A stretch of DNA of 64,000 nucleotides from Mastigias papua (Eukaryota; Cnidaria; Scyphozoa; Rhizostomeae; Mastigiidae). Every line of letters starts with the position of its first letter. Position 1 is the stretch's first letter. Positions 12,440-26,800 of this stretch are shown here, in pieces. The stretch is from the NCBI GenBank assembly GCA_964019165.1, contig OZ025269.1, positions 8,667,191-8,731,190 of the forward strand. The letters are read 5' to 3'. The notes beneath the pieces are model-generated. The model did not search any database and was not told the DNA's origin. It worked only from the letters and a program-made list of their open reading frames with translations. The position numbers were made by a program, and so were the translations under genes.

Positions 12440-13945
12440 AGCCTTAGTCTTTGCTTTTACACTATATACAGAGTTATAGTGCTTTACATGTAGCAACACT
12501 GACAATTCTGTGCAAGGCCTACAGTCACTATAAGTACGTGAGTCATAGCTCCAATCCATAATCTTAGCATGTTTCTACGGTCAATCTAGCATTTATCATA
12601 TCATATCACCATCAGATCTGTAGTCATTGCTGTATTGTAAGACTTTGCACACATACGTATTTTAGGCCCAACACCCAATGACAATATTTGAATATACTGC
12701 TGTATTATTGATATTGAGTGGATGTACGTCATTGTCATGCATTAAACGTCTATTGCATGTATTGTTGCACCGATCCCAGTAGTTTCGCTAATGTTTCCCA
12801 CTCAAATTACCCTTAGTCTTTGTTTTACACTATATACAGCTTTAAAGTGCTTTACATGTATCAAAACTGACAATACTATGCAAGGCCTACAATCACTATA
12901 AGTACGTGAGTCATAGCTCCTAAACATAATCTAAGCATGTTTCTACTGTAAATATAGCATTTGTCATATCTTATCACAATCAGATCTGTAGTCATTTCTG
13001 TATTATAAGACTTTGCACACATACGTATTTTAGGTCCATCACAAGCAATAACAATATGTGTATATACTGCTGTATGATTGAAATTGATTGAATCTACGTC
13101 ATTGTCATGCATTAAACGTCTTTTACATGTATGGTGGCACCGATGCCAGTAGTTTCGCTAATGTTTCCACCTCAACTTAGCCTTAGTCTTTGTTTTTACA
13201 CTACATACAGCTGTAAAGTGCTTTACATGTAGCAAAACTGACAACACTATGCAAGGCCTACAATCACTATAAGTACGTGAGTCATAGCTCCAAAACATAA
13301 TCTAAGCATGTTTCTACAGTCAATCTAGCATTTATCATATCTTATCATAATCAGATCTGTAGTCATTTCTGTATTGTCAGACTTTGCACACATACGTATT
13401 TTAGGCCCATTACAAGCAATAACAATATGTGTATATACTGCTGTATGATTGAAATTGATTGGATCTACGTCATTGTCATGCATTAAACGTCTTGTACATG
13501 TATGGTTGCACCGATGCCAGTAGTTTCGCTTATGTGTCCACCTCAAATTAGCCTTAGTCTTTGCTTTTACACTATATGCAGAGTTATAATGCTTTACATG
13601 TAGCAACACTGACAATTCTGTGCAAGGCCTACAGTCACTATAAGTACGTGAGTCATAGCTCCAAACCATAATCTAAGCATGTTTCTACGGTCAATCTAGC
13701 ATTTATCATATCATATCACCATCAGATCTGTAGTCATTGCTGTATTGTCAGACTTTGCAAGCATACTTATTTTAGGCCCATCAGAAGGAATAGCAATATG
13801 TGTATAAATTGCTGTATGATTGAAATTGATTGGAAGTACGTCATTGTCAAGCATTAAACGTCTTTTACATGTATGGTTGCACCGATGCCAGTAGTTTCGC
13901 TAATGTTTCCACCTCAAATTAGCCTTAGTCTTTGCTTTTACACTT
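12440..13945 (+). repeat. 9-monomer duplication, copy 1
   Basis: About 1.5 kb recur at 15779-17284, an offset of 3338 bp (nine monomers). Shared rare features are AGCTCCAATCCATAATC, GATCCCAGTAG, the CTACTGTAAATATAGC / CTACTGTCAATATAGC tail, CTCAACTTAGCC, GACAACACTATGC, CTTATCATAATCAG and TTGTACATGTATGG. The first monomer start here (12605) gives a 368-bp unit because CCCAACACCCAATGAC lacks bases present elsewhere. Confidence 0.82.
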
Positions 13946-14246
13946 TATACAGAGTTATAGTGCTTTACATGTAGCAAAACTGACAATTCTGTTCAAGGCC
14001 TACAATCACTATAAGTACGTGAGTCATAGCTCCAAACCATAATCTAAGCATGTTTCTACAATCAATCTAGCATTTATCTTATCATATCACTATCAGACCT
14101 GTAGTCATTGCTGTATTGTAGGACTTTGCACACATACGTAGTTTAGGCCCATCACAAGTACTGATAATATATGCATATACTGCTGTATGATTGAAATTGA
14201 GTGCAAGAACGTCAATGTCATGCAATAAACGATTTTTACCTCTATC

Positions 14247-14277
14247 CTGGCACCGATGCCAGTAGTTTCGCTACTGG
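14247..14277 (+). other. Overlapping alternative hairpins (monomer 14086)
   Basis: Both stems are perfect; same sequence as at 7945. Confidence 0.8.
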
Positions 14278-15778
14278 TTCCTACTCAAATTAGAATTAGT
14301 CTTTGTTTTTACACTATAGATATCTTTAGAGTGCTTAACTTGTAGCAAAACTGACAATACTATGCAAGGCGTACAATCACTATAAGTACGTAAGTCATAT
14401 CTCTAAAACATAATCTAAGCATGTTTCTACAGTCAATTAAGCATTTATCATATCATATCACCATCAGATCTGTAGTAATTGCTGTATTGTAAGACTTTGC
14501 ACACATACGTATTTTAGGCCCATCACAAGCAATGACAATATGTGTATATACTGCTGTATGACTGAAATTGAGTGGATTTACGTCATTGTCATGTATTAAA
14601 CGTCTTTTACATGTATGGTTGAACCGATGCCAGTAGTTTCGCTAATGTTTCCACCTCAAATTAGCCTTAGTCTTTGTTTTTACACTATATACAGCTTTAA
14701 AGTGCTTTACATGTAGCAAAACTGACAATACTATGCAAGGCCTACAATCACTATAAGTACGTGAGTCATAGCTCCTAAACATAACCAAAGCATGTTTCTA
14801 CAGTCAATCTAGCATTTATCATATCATATCACCATCAGATCTGTAGTAATTGCTGTATTGTAAGACTTTGCACACATACGCATTTTAGGCCCAACACACG
14901 CAATGACAATATTTGAATATACTGCTGTATGATTGAAATTGATTGGATCTACATCATTGTCATGCATTAAACGTCTTTTACATCTATGGTTGCACCGATG
15001 CCAGTAGTTTCGCTAATGCTTCCTACTCAAATTACCCTTAGTCTTTGTTTTTACACAATATACAGCGTTGTAGTGCTTTACATGTAGCAAAACTGACAAT
15101 GCTATGCAAGGCCTAAAATCACTATAAGTACGTGAGTCATAGCTCCTAAACATAACCAAAGCATGTTTCTACAGTCAATCTAGCATTTATCATATCATAT
15201 CACCATCAGATCTGTAGTCATTGCTGTATTGTAAGACTTTGCACACATACGTATTTTAGGCCCAACACACGCAATGACAATATTTGAATATACTGCTGTA
15301 TGATTGAAATTGATTGGATCTACATCATTGTCATGCATTAAACGTCTTTTACATCTATGGTTGCACCGATGCCAGTAGTTTCGCTAATGTTTCCTACTCA
15401 AATTACCCTTAGTCTTTGTGTTTACACTATATACAGCGTTATAGTGCTTTACATGTAGCAAAACTGACAATTCTCTGCAAGGCCTACAATCACTATACGT
15501 ACGTGAGTCATAGCTCCAAAAAATAATCTAAGCATGTTTCTACAGTCAATCTAGCATTTATCATATCATATCACCATCAGATCTGTAGTCATTGCTGTAT
15601 TGTCAGACTTTGCACACATACGTATTTTAGACCCATCACAAGTACTGACAATTTGTGGATATACTGCTGTATGATTGAAATTGATTGGATCTACGTCATT
15701 ATCATGCATTAAACGTCTTTTACATGTATGGTTGCACCGATGCCAGTAGTTTCGCTAATGTTTCCACCTCAAATTAGC

Positions 15779-17284
15779 CTTAGTCTTTGCTTTTACACTA
15801 TATACAGAGTTATAGTGCTTTACATGTAGCAACACTGACAATTCTGTGCAGGGCCTACAGTCACTATAAGTACGTGAGTCATAGCTCCAATCCATAATCT
15901 AAGCATGTTTCTACGGTCAATCTAGCATTTATCATATCATATCACCATCAGATCTGTAGTCATTGCTGTATTGTAAGACTTTGCACACATACGTATTTTA
16001 GGCCCATTACAAGCAATAACAATATTTGAATATACTGCTGTATGATTGATATTGAGTGGATGTACGTCATTGTCATGCATTAAACGTCTATTGCATGTAT
16101 TGTTGCACCGATCCCAGTAGTTTCGCTAATGTTTCCCACTCAAATTACCCTTAGTCTTTGTTTTACACTATATACAGCTTTAAAGTGCATTACATGTATC
16201 AAAACTGACAATACTATGCAAGGCCTACAATCACTATAAGTACGTGAGTCATAGCTCCTAAACATAATCTAAGCATGTTTCTACTGTCAATATAGCATTT
16301 GTCATATCTTATCACAATCAGATCTGTAGTCATTTCTGTATTATAAGACTTTGCACACATACGTATTTTAGGTCCATCACAAGCAATAACAATATGTGTA
16401 TATACTGCTGTATGATTGAAATTGATTGAATCTACGTCATTGTCATGCATTAAACGTCTTTTACATGTATGGTTGCACCGATGCCAGTAGTTTCGCTAAT
16501 GTTTCCACCTCAACTTAGCCTTAGTCTTTGTTTTTACACTACATACAGCTGTAAAGTGCTTTACATGTAGCAAAACTGACAACACTATGCAAGGCCTACA
16601 ATCACTATAAGTACGTGAGTCATAGCTCCAAAACATAATCTAAGCATGTTTCTACAGTCAATCTAGCATTTATCATATCTTATCATAATCAGATCTGTAG
16701 TCATTTCTGTATTGTCAGACTTTGCACACATACGTATTTTAGGCCCATTACAAGCAATAACAATATGTGTATATACTGCTGTATGATTGAAATTGATTGG
16801 ATCTACGTCATTGTCATGCATTAAACGTCTTGTACATGTATGGTTGCACCGATGCCAGTAGTTTCGCTTATGTGTCCGCCTCAAATTAGCCTTAGTCTTT
16901 GCTTTTACACTATATACAGAGTTATAGTGCTTTACATGTAGCAACACTGACAATTCTGTGCAAGGCCTACAGTCACTATAAGTACGTGAGTCATAGCTCC
17001 AAACCATAATCTAAGCATGTTTCTACGGTCAATCTAGCATTTATCATATCATATCACCATCAGATCTGTAGTCATTGCTGTATTGTCAGACTTTGCAAGC
17101 ATACTTATTTTAGGCCCATCAGAAGCAATAGCAATATGTGTATAAATTGCTGTATGATTGAAGTTGATTGGAAGTACGTCATTGTCAAGCATTAAACGTC
17201 TTTTACATGTATGGTTGCACCGATGCCAGTAGTTTCGCTAATGTTTCCACCTCAAATTAGCCTTAGTCTTTGCTTTTACACTAT
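15779..17284 (+). repeat. 9-monomer duplication, copy 2
   Basis: Second copy of 12440-13945. The match ends near 17285, where this copy switches from the AGAGTTATAG type to AGCGTTATAG and AAGGCCTAAAATC. The five monomers between the copies are of other types, so this is a spaced duplication and not a tandem HOR. Confidence 0.82.
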
Positions 17285-17423
17285 ATACAGCGTTATAGTG
17301 CTTTACATGTAGCAAAACTGACAATACTATGCAAGGCCTAAAATCACTATAAGTACGTGAGTCATAGCTCCTAAACATAACCAAAGCATGTTTCTACAGT
17401 CAATCTAGCATTTATCATATCAT

Positions 17424-18905
17424 ATCACCATCAGATCTGTAGTCATTGCTGTATTGTAAGACTTTGCACACATACGTATTTTAGGCCCAACACACGCAAT
17501 GACAATATTTGAATATACTGCTGTATGATTGAAATTGATTGGATCTACAGCATTGTCATGCATTAAACGTCTTTTACATCTATGGTTGCACCGATGCCAG
17601 TAGTTTCGCTAATGTTTCCTACTCAAATTACCCTTAGTCTTTGTGTTTACACTATATACAGCGTTATAGTGCTTTACATGTAGCAAAACTGACAATTCTC
17701 TGCAAGGCCTACAATCACTATACGTACGTGAGTCATAGCTCCAAAACATAATCTAAGCATGTTTCTACAGTCAATCTAGCATTTATCATATCATATCACC
17801 ATCAGATCTGTAGTCATTGCTGTATTGTCAGACTTTGCACACGTACGTATTTTAGACCCATCACAAGTACTGACAATTTGTGGATATACTGCTGTATGAT
17901 TGAAATTGATTGGATCTACGTCATTATCATGCATTAAACGTCTTTTACATCTATGGTTGCACCGATGCCAGTAGTTTCGCTAATGTTTCCACCTCAAATT
18001 AGCCTTAGTCTTTGTTTTACACTATATAAGGCTTTAAAGTGCTTTACATGTATCAAAACTGACAATACTATGCAAGGCCTACAATCACTATACGTACGTG
18101 AGTTATAGCTCCTAAACATAATCTTAGCATGTTTCTACAGTCAATCTAGCAGTTATCATATCATATCACCATCAGATCTGTAGTCATTGCTGTATTGTAA
18201 GACTTTGCACACATACGTAGTTTAGGCCCATCACAAGTACTGACAATATGTGCATATACTGCTGTATGATTGACATTGAGTGCAAGTACGTCAATGTCAT
18301 GCATTAAACGTCTTTTACATGTATGGTTGCATCGATATCAGTAGTTTCGCTAATGTGTCCTACTCAAATTAGCCTTAGTCTTTGTTTTTACACTATATAC
18401 AGCGTTATAGTGCTTTACATGTAGCAAAACTGACAATACTATGCAAGGCCTACAATCACTATAAGTACGTGAATCATAGCTCCAAAACATAATCTAAGAA
18501 TGTGTCTACAGTCAATCTAGCATTTATCATATCTTTTGACAATCAGATCTGTAGTCATTTCTGTGTTATCAGACTTTGCACACATACGTATTTTAGGCCC
18601 ATCACAAGCAATAACAATATGTGTATATACTGCTGTATGATTGAAATTGATTAGATCTACGTCATTGTCATGCATTAAACGTCTCTACATGTATGGTTGC
18701 ACCGATGCCAGTAGTTTCGCTAATGTTTCCACCTCAAATTAGCCTTAGTCTTTGCTTTTACGCTATATACAGAGTTATCGTGCTCTGCATGTAGCAAAAC
18801 TGACAATTCTGTGCAAGACCTACAATCACTATACGTGCGTGAGTCATATTTCCTTAACATAATCTTAGCATGTTTCTACAGTCAATCTAGCATTTATCAT
18901 ATCAT
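17424..18905 (+). repeat. 25-monomer long-range duplication, copy 2
   Basis: Second copy of 8155-9636 (offset 9269 bp). To its right the order continues as in the block at 10750, not as in 9637, so the segment looks assembled from two different source runs. Confidence 0.8.
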
Positions 18906-19955
18906 ATCACCATCAGATCTGTAGTCATTGCTGTATTGTCAGACTTTTCAAGCATACTTATTTTAGGCCCATCAGAAGCAATAGCAACATGTGTATAAAT
19001 TGCTGTATGATTGAAATTGATTGGAAGTACGTCATTGTCAAGCATTAAACGTCTTTTACATGTATGGTTGCACCGATGCCAGTAGTTTCGCTAATGTTTC
19101 CACCTGAAATTAGCCTTAGTCTTTGCTTTTACACTATATACAGAGTTATAGTGCTTTACATGTAGCAAAACTGACAAATCTGTTCAAGGCCTACAATCAC
19201 TATAAGTACGTGAATCATAGCTCCAAACCATAATCTAAGCATGTGTCTACAGTCAATCTAGCATTTATCATATCATATCACCATCAGATCTGTAGTCATT
19301 GCTGTATTGTCTGACTTTGCACACATACGTATGTTACGCCCATCACAAGCAATAACAATATGTGTATATAATGCTGTGTTATTGAATTTGAGTAGTTGTA
19401 CCTCAGTATCATGCATTAAACGTCTTTTACATGTACTGTTGCACCGATGCCAGTAGTTTCGCTAATGTTTCCACCTCAAATTAGCCTTAGTCTTTGTTTT
19501 TACACTATATACAGCTTTAAAGTGCTTTACATGTAGCAAAACTGACAATACTATGCAAGGCCTACAATCACTATAAGTACGTGAGTCATAGCTCCTAAAC
19601 ATAATCTAAGCATGTTTCTACAGTCAATCTAGCATTTATCATATCATATCACCATCAGATCTGTAGTCATTGCTGTATTGTAGGACTTTGCACACATACG
19701 TAGTTTAGGCCCATCACAAGAACTGATAATATATGCATATGCTGCTGTATGATTCAAATTGAGTGCAAGAACGTCAATGTCATGCAATAAACGATTTTTA
19801 CCTGTATCCTGGCACCGATGCCAGTAGTTTCGCTACTGGTTCCTACTCAAATTAGAATTAGTCTTTGTTTTTACACTATAGATATCTTTAGAGTGCTTTA
19901 CTTGTAGCAAAACTGACAATACTATGCAAGGCGTACAATCACTATAAGTACGTGA
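18906..19955 (+). repeat. 22-monomer duplication, copy 2
   Basis: Second copy of 10750-11810. It lies directly after the 25-monomer copy at 17424-18905, so two blocks that are separated on the left (8155 and 10750) are adjacent here. Confidence 0.75.
19809..19839 (+). other. Overlapping alternative hairpins (monomer 19648)
   Basis: Both stems are perfect. The upstream bases read CCTGTATC where the copies further left read CCTCTATC. Confidence 0.8.
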
Positions 19956-20920
19956 GTCATAGCTCCTAAACATAACCAAAGCATGTTTCTACAGTCAATC
20001 TAGCATTTATCATATCATATCACCATCAGATCTGTAGTCATTGCTGTATTGTAAGACTTTGCACACATACGTATTTTAGGCCCATCACAAGCAATGACAA
20101 TATGTGTATATACTGCTGTATGATTGAAATTGAGTGGATTTACGTCATTGTCATGTATTAAACGTCTTTTACATGTATGGTTGAACCGATGCCAGTAGTT
20201 TCGCTAATGTTTCCACCTCAAATTAGCCTTAGTCTTTGTTTTTACACTATATACAGCTTTAAAGTGCTTTACATGTAGCAAACCTGACAATACTATGCAC
20301 GGCCTACAATCACTATAAGTACGTGAGTCATAGCTCCTAAACATAACCAAAGCATGTTTCTACAGTCAATCTAGCATTTATCATATCATATCACCATCAG
20401 ATCTGTAGTCATTGCTCTTTGTAAGACTTTGCACACATACGTATTTTAGGCCCAACACACGCAATGACAATATTTGAATATACTGATGTATGATTGAAAT
20501 TGATTGGATCTACATCATTGTCATGCACTAAACGTCTTTTACATCTATGGTTGCACCGATGCAAGTAGTTTCGCTAATGTGTCCTACTCAAATTACCCTT
20601 AGTCTTTGTTTTTACACTATATACAGCTTTAAAGTGCTTTACATGTAGCAAAACTGACAATACTATGCAAGGCCTACAATCACTATAAGTACGTAAGTCA
20701 TAGCTCCTAAACATAATCTAAGCATGTTTCTACAGTCAATCTAGCATTTATCATATCATATCACCATCAGATCTGTAGTCATTGCTGTATTGTAAGACTT
20801 TGCACACATACGTAGTTTAGGCCCATCACAAGTACTGATAATATATGCATATACTGCTGTATGATTGAAATTGAGTGCAAGAACGTCAATGTCATGCAAT
20901 GAACGATTTTTACCTGTATC

Positions 20921-20951
20921 CCGGCACCGATGCCAGTAGTTTCGCCACTGG
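20921..20951 (+). other. Overlapping alternative hairpins, weakened (monomer 20760)
   Basis: Each stem has one mismatch: CCGGCA against TGCCAG, and CCAGTAG against CCACTGG. Confidence 0.7.
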
Positions 20952-22249
20952 TTCCTACTCAAATTAGAATTAGTCTTTGTTTTTACACTATATACAGAGT
21001 TATAGTGCTTTACATGTAGCAAAACTGACAATTCTGCGCAAGGCCTACAATCACTATAAGTACGTTAGTCATAGCTCCACAACATAATCTAAGAATGTTT
21101 CTACAGTCAATCTAGCATTTATCATATCTTTTGACAATCAGATATGTAGTCATTGCTGTATTGTCAGACTTTGCACACATACGTATTTTAGACCCATCAC
21201 AAGTACTGACAATTTGTGGATATACTGCTGTATGATTGAAATTGAGTGCAAGTACGTCAATGTCATGCATTAAACGTTTTTTAACATGTATGGTTGAACT
21301 GTTGCCAGTAGTTTCGCTAATGTTCCCATCTCAAATTAGCCTTAGTCTTTGTTTTACACTATATAAGGCTTTAAAGTGCTTTACATGTATCAAAACTGAC
21401 AATACTATGCAAGGCCTACAATCACTATACGTACGTGAGTCATAGCTCTAAACCATAATCTAAGCATGTTTCTACAGTCAATCTAGCATTTATCATATCA
21501 TATCACCATCAGATCTGTAGTCATTGCTGTATTGTCAGACTTTGCACACATACGTATTTTAGACCCATCACAAGCAATGGCAATATGTGTATATACTGCT
21601 GTATGATTGAAATTGAGTGTATGTACGTCATTGTCATGCATTAAACGTCTTTTACATATATGGTTGCACCGATGCCGGTAGTTTCGCTAATGTTTCCTAC
21701 TCAAATTAGCCTTAGTCTTTGTTTTTACACTATATACAGCTTTAAAGTGCTTTACATGTAGCAAAACTGACAATACTATCCAAGGCGTACAATCACTATA
21801 AGTACGTGAATCATATCTCTAAAACATAACCTAAGCATGTTTCTACAGTCAATTAAGCATTTATCATATCATATCACCATCAGATCTGTAGTAATTGCTG
21901 TATTGTAAGACTTTGCACACATACGTATTTTAGGCCCATCACAAGCAATGACAATATGTGTATATACTGCTGTATGATTGAAATTGAGTGTATGTACGTC
22001 ATTGTCATGCATTAAACGTCTTTTACATGTATGGTTGCACCGATGCCAGTAGTTTCGCTAATGTTTCCACCTGAAATTAGCCTTAGTCTTTGCTTTTACA
22101 CTATATACAGAGTTATAGTGCTTTACATGTAGCAAAACTGACAATTCTGTTCAAGGCCTACAATCACTATAAGTACGTGAGTCATAGCTCCAATCCATAA
22201 TCTAAGCATGTTTCTACAGTCAATCTAGCATTTATCATATCATATCACC

Positions 22250-23255
22250 ATCAGATCTGTAGTCATTGCTGTATTGTAAGACTTTGCACACATACGTATT
22301 GTAGGCCCATCACATGCAATAACAATATGTGTATATAATGCTGTGTTATTGAATTTGAGTAGTTGTAAGTCATTGTCAAGCATTAAACGTCTTTTACATG
22401 TATTGTTGCACCAATGCCAGTAGTTTCGCTAATGTTTCCTACTCGAATTAGAATTAGTCTTTGTTTTAAAACTATATACAGCTTTACAGTGCTTTAGATG
22501 TAGCAAAACTGACAATACTATGCAAGGCCTACAACCACTATAAGTACGTAAGTCATAGCTCCTACACATAATCTAAGCATGTTTCTACAGTCAATCCAGC
22601 ATTTATCATATCATATCACCATCAGATCTGTAGTCATTGCTGTATTGTCAGACTTTGCACACATACGTATTTTAGGCCCATCACAAGCAATAACAATATG
22701 TGTATATAATGCTGTGTTATTGAATTTGAGTAGTTGTACCTCAATATCATGCATTAAACGTCTTTTACATGTACTGTTGCACCGATGCCAGTAGTTTCGC
22801 TAATGTTTCCACCTCAAATTAGCCTTAGTCTTTGTTTTTACACTATATACAGCTTTAAAGTGCTTTACATGTAGCAAATCTGAGAATACTATGCAAGGCC
22901 TACAATCACTATAAGTACGTGAGTCATAGCTGCAAAACATAATCTAAGCATGTTTCTACAATCAATCTAGCATTTATCTTATCATATCACTATCAGACCT
23001 GTAGTAATTGCTGTATTGTAGGACTTTGCACACATACGTAATTTAGGCCTATCACAAGTACTGATAATATATGCATATACTGCTGTATGATTGAAATTGA
23101 GTGCAAGAACGTCAATGTCATGCAATAAACGATTTTTACCTGTATCCTGGCACCGATGCCAGTAGTTTCGCTACTGGTTCCTACTCAAATTAGAATTAGT
23201 CTATGTTTTTACACTATAGATATCTTTAGAGTGCTTTACTTCTAGCAAATCTGAC
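22250..23255 (+). repeat. 33-monomer long-range duplication, copy 1
   Basis: Monomers at 22244, 22615 and most of 22986 recur at 34486, 34857 and 35228, an offset of 12242 bp (33 monomers). Shared rare features are TTGTAGGCCCATCACATGC, TTTAAAACTATATACAGC with GCTTTAGATGTAGC, AGTCAATCCAGC near 22592 and 34834, AACTGAGAATACTATGC or a near form, and CTATCAGACCTGTAGTAATTG. A third partial relative lies at 27809-28500. Confidence 0.75.
23147..23177 (+). other. Overlapping alternative hairpins (monomer 22986)
   Basis: Both stems are perfect, with CCGA and TTTCG loops. Confidence 0.8.
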
Positions 23256-23819
23256 AATACTATGCAAGGCCTACAATCACTATAAGTACGTGAGTCATAG
23301 CTCCTAAACATAATTTAAGCATGTTTCTACAGTCAAACTAGCATTTATCATATCATATCACCATCAGATCTGTAGTCATTGCTGTATTGTCAGACTTTGC
23401 ACACATACGTATTTTAGACCCATCACAAGCAATGGCAATATGTGTATATACTGCTGTATGATTGAAATTGAGTGTATGTACGTCATTGTCATGCATTAAA
23501 CGTCTTTTACATATATGGTTGCACCGATGCCGGTAGTTTCGCTAATGTTTCCTACTCAAATTAGCCTTAGTCTTTGTTTTAACACTATATACACCTTTAA
23601 AGTGCTTTACATGTAGCAAAACTGACAATACTATCAAAGGCGTACAATCACTATAAGTACGTAAGTCATATCTCTAAAACATAACCTAAGCATGTTTCTA
23701 CAGTCAATTAAGCATTTATCATATCATATCACCATCAGATCTGTAGTAATTGCTGTATTGTAAGACTTTGCACACATACGTATTTTAGGCCCATCACAAG
23801 CAATGACAATATGTGTATA

Positions 23820-26800
23820 TACTGCTGTATGATTGAAATTGAGTGTATGTACGTCATTGTCATGCTTTAAAAGTCTTGTACATGTATGGTTGCACCGACG
23901 CCAGTAGTTTCGCTAATGTTTCCATCTCAAATTAGCCTTAGTCTTTGTTTTTACACTATATACAGCGTTATAGTGCTTTACATGTAGTAAAACTGACAAT
24001 ACTATGCAAGGCCTACAATCACTATAAGTACGTAAGTCATAGCTCCTAAACATAATCTAAGCATGTTTCTACAGTCAATCTAGCATTTATCATATCATAT
24101 CACCATCAGATCTGTAGTAATTGCTGTATTTTCAGACTTTGCAGACATACGTATTTTAGGCCCATCACAAGCAATGGCAATATGTGTATATACTGCTGTA
24201 TGATTGAAATTGAGTGTATGTACGTCATTGTCATGCATTAAACGTCTTTTACATATATGGTTGCACCGATGCCGGTAGTTTCGCTAATGTTTCCTACTCA
24301 AATTAGCCTCAGTCTTTATTTTTACACTATATACAGCTTTAAAGTGCTTTACATGTAGCAAAACTGACAATACTATGCAAGGCCTACAATCACTATAAGT
24401 ACGTGAATCATAGCTCCAAAACATAATCTAAGAATGTTTCTACAGTCAATCTAGCATTTATCATATCTTTTGACAATCAGATCTGTAGTCATTTCTGTGT
24501 TATCAGACTTTGCACACATACGTATTTTAGGCCCATCAGAAGCAATAACAATATGTGTATATACTGCTGTATGATTGAAATTGATTGGATGTACGTCATT
24601 GTCATGCATTAAACGTCTTTTGCATGTATGGTTGCACCGATGCCAGTAGCTTCGCTAATGTGTCCACCTCAAATTAGCCTTAGTCTTTGCTTTTACACTA
24701 TATACAGAGTTATAGTGCTTTACATGTAGCAAAACTGACAATTCTGTGCAAGGTCTACAATCACTATACGTACGTGAGTCATAGCTCCTAAACATAATCT
24801 TAGCATGTGTCTACAGTCAATCTAGCATTTATCATATCATATCACCATCAGATCTGTAGTCATTGCTGTATTTTAAGACTTTGCACACATACGTATTTTA
24901 GGCCCATCACAAGTACTGACAATATGTGCATAGACTGCTGTATGATTGAAATTGAGTGTAAGTACGTCAATGTCATGCATTAAACGTCTTTTACATGTAT
25001 GGTTGCACCGATGCCAGTAGTTTCGCTAATGTTTCCACCTCAAATTAGCCTTAGTCTTTGCTTTTACACTATATACAGAGTTATAGTGCTTTACATGTAG
25101 CAAAACTGACAATTCTGTTCAAGGCCTACAATCACTATAAGTACGTGAGTCATAGCTCCAAACCATAATCTAAGCATGTTTCTACAGTCAATCTAGCATT
25201 TATCACATCATATCACCATCAGATCTGTAGTCATTGCTGTATTGTAAGACTTTGCACACATACGTATTGTAGGCCCATCACATGCAATAACAATATGTGT
25301 ATATAATGCTGTGTTATTGAATTTGAGTAGTTGTACGTCAATGTCATGCATTAAACGTCTTTTACATGTACTGTTGCACCGATGCCAGTAGTTTCGCTAA
25401 TGTTTCCTACTCAAATTAGCCTTAGTCTTTGTTTTTACACTATATACAGCGTTATAGTGCTTTACATGTAGCAAAACTGACAATACTATGCAAGGCCTAC
25501 AATCACTATAAGTACGTGAATCATAGCTCCAAAACATAATCTAAAAATGTTTCTACAATCAATCTAGCATTTATCATATCATATCACCATCAGATCTGTA
25601 GTCATTGCTGTATTGTCAGACTTTGCACACATACGTATTGTAGGGCCATCACATGCAATAACAATATGTGTATATAATGCTGTGTTATTGACTTTGAGTA
25701 GTTGTACGTCATTGTCAAGCTTTAAACGTCTTTTACATGTATGGTTGCACCGATGCCAGTAGTTTCGCTAATGTTTCCTACTTAAATTAGAATTAGTCTT
25801 TGTTTTAAAACTATATACAGCTTTAAAGTGCTTTAGATGTAGCAAAACTGACAATACTATGCAAGGCCTACAACCACTATAAGTACGTAAGTCATAGCTC
25901 CAAAATATAATCGAAGCATGTGCCTACAGTCAATCTAGCATTTATCATATCATATCACCATCAGATCTGTAGTCATTGCTGTATTGTAAGACTTTGCACA
26001 CATACGTATTGTAGGCCCATCACATGCAATAACAATATGTGTATATACTGCTGTATGATTGAAATTGAGTGTATGTACGTCATTGTCATGCATTAAAAGT
26101 CTTGTACATGTATGGTTGCACCGACGCCAGTAGTTTCGCTAATGTTTCCATCTCAAATTAGCCTTAGTCTTTGTTTTTACACTATATACAGCGTTATAGT
26201 GCTTTACATGTAGCAAAACTGACAATACTATGCAAGGCCTACAATCACTATAAGTACGTAAGTCATAGCTCCTAAACATAATCTAAGCATGTTTCTACAG
26301 TCAAACTAGCATTTATCATATCATATCACCATCAGATCTGTAGTCATTGCTGTATTTTCAGACTTTGCAGACATACGTATTTTAGGCCCATCACAAGCAA
26401 TGGCAATATGTGTATATACTGCTGTATGATTGAAATTGAGTGTATGTACGTCATTGTCATGCATTAAACGTCTTTTACATATATGGTTGCACCGATGCCG
26501 GTAGTTTCGCTAATGTTTCCTACTCAAATTAGCCTTAGTCTTTGTTTTTACACTATATACAGCTTTAAAGTGCTTTACATGTAGCAAAACTGACAATACT
26601 ATGCAAGGACTACAATCACTATAAGTACGTGAATCATAGCTCCAAAACATAATCTAAGAATGTTTCTACAGTCAATCTAGCATTTATCATATGTTTTGAC
26701 AATCAGATCTGTAGTCATGTCTGTGTTATCAGACTTTGCACACATACGTATTTTAGGCCCATCAGAAGCAATAACAATATGTGTATATACTGCTGTATGA

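Larger units (their letters stand above)
8155..21501 (+). repeat. Zone II: mixed subfamilies with dispersed long-range duplications
   Basis: This zone holds about 36 monomers of at least five types in irregular order. Marker types are: CCCAACACACGCAATGAC with TGGATCTACATC (8155, 10379, 15199, 17424); GACCCATCACAAGTACTGAC with TTGTGGATATAC (8526, 15570, 17795); ACAAGCATACTTATTTTAG type (9637, 10750, 13715, 17053, 18906); TAATGCTGTGTTATTG type (11121, 19277); and hairpin-type monomers (11492, 11863, 14086, 19648, 20760). The same short runs of types recur at spacings of 9, 22 and 25 monomers. This indicates repeated copying of multi-monomer blocks, not one clean tandem HOR. Confidence 0.75.

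Noticed and set aside
13325..13669. 114-codon minus-strand open frame, also at 16663-17007
   Set aside because: This is the longest frame in the window, but it is duplicated with the 9-monomer block and absent from other monomers of similar type because of ordinary substitutions. It looks like chance openness in AT-rich repeats.
22579..22794. 71-codon plus-strand frame shared with 34821-35036
   Set aside because: The preservation is explained by the 12,242-bp duplication. Both copies are nearly identical at the DNA level in coding and non-coding positions alike, so there is no sign of protein-level selection.
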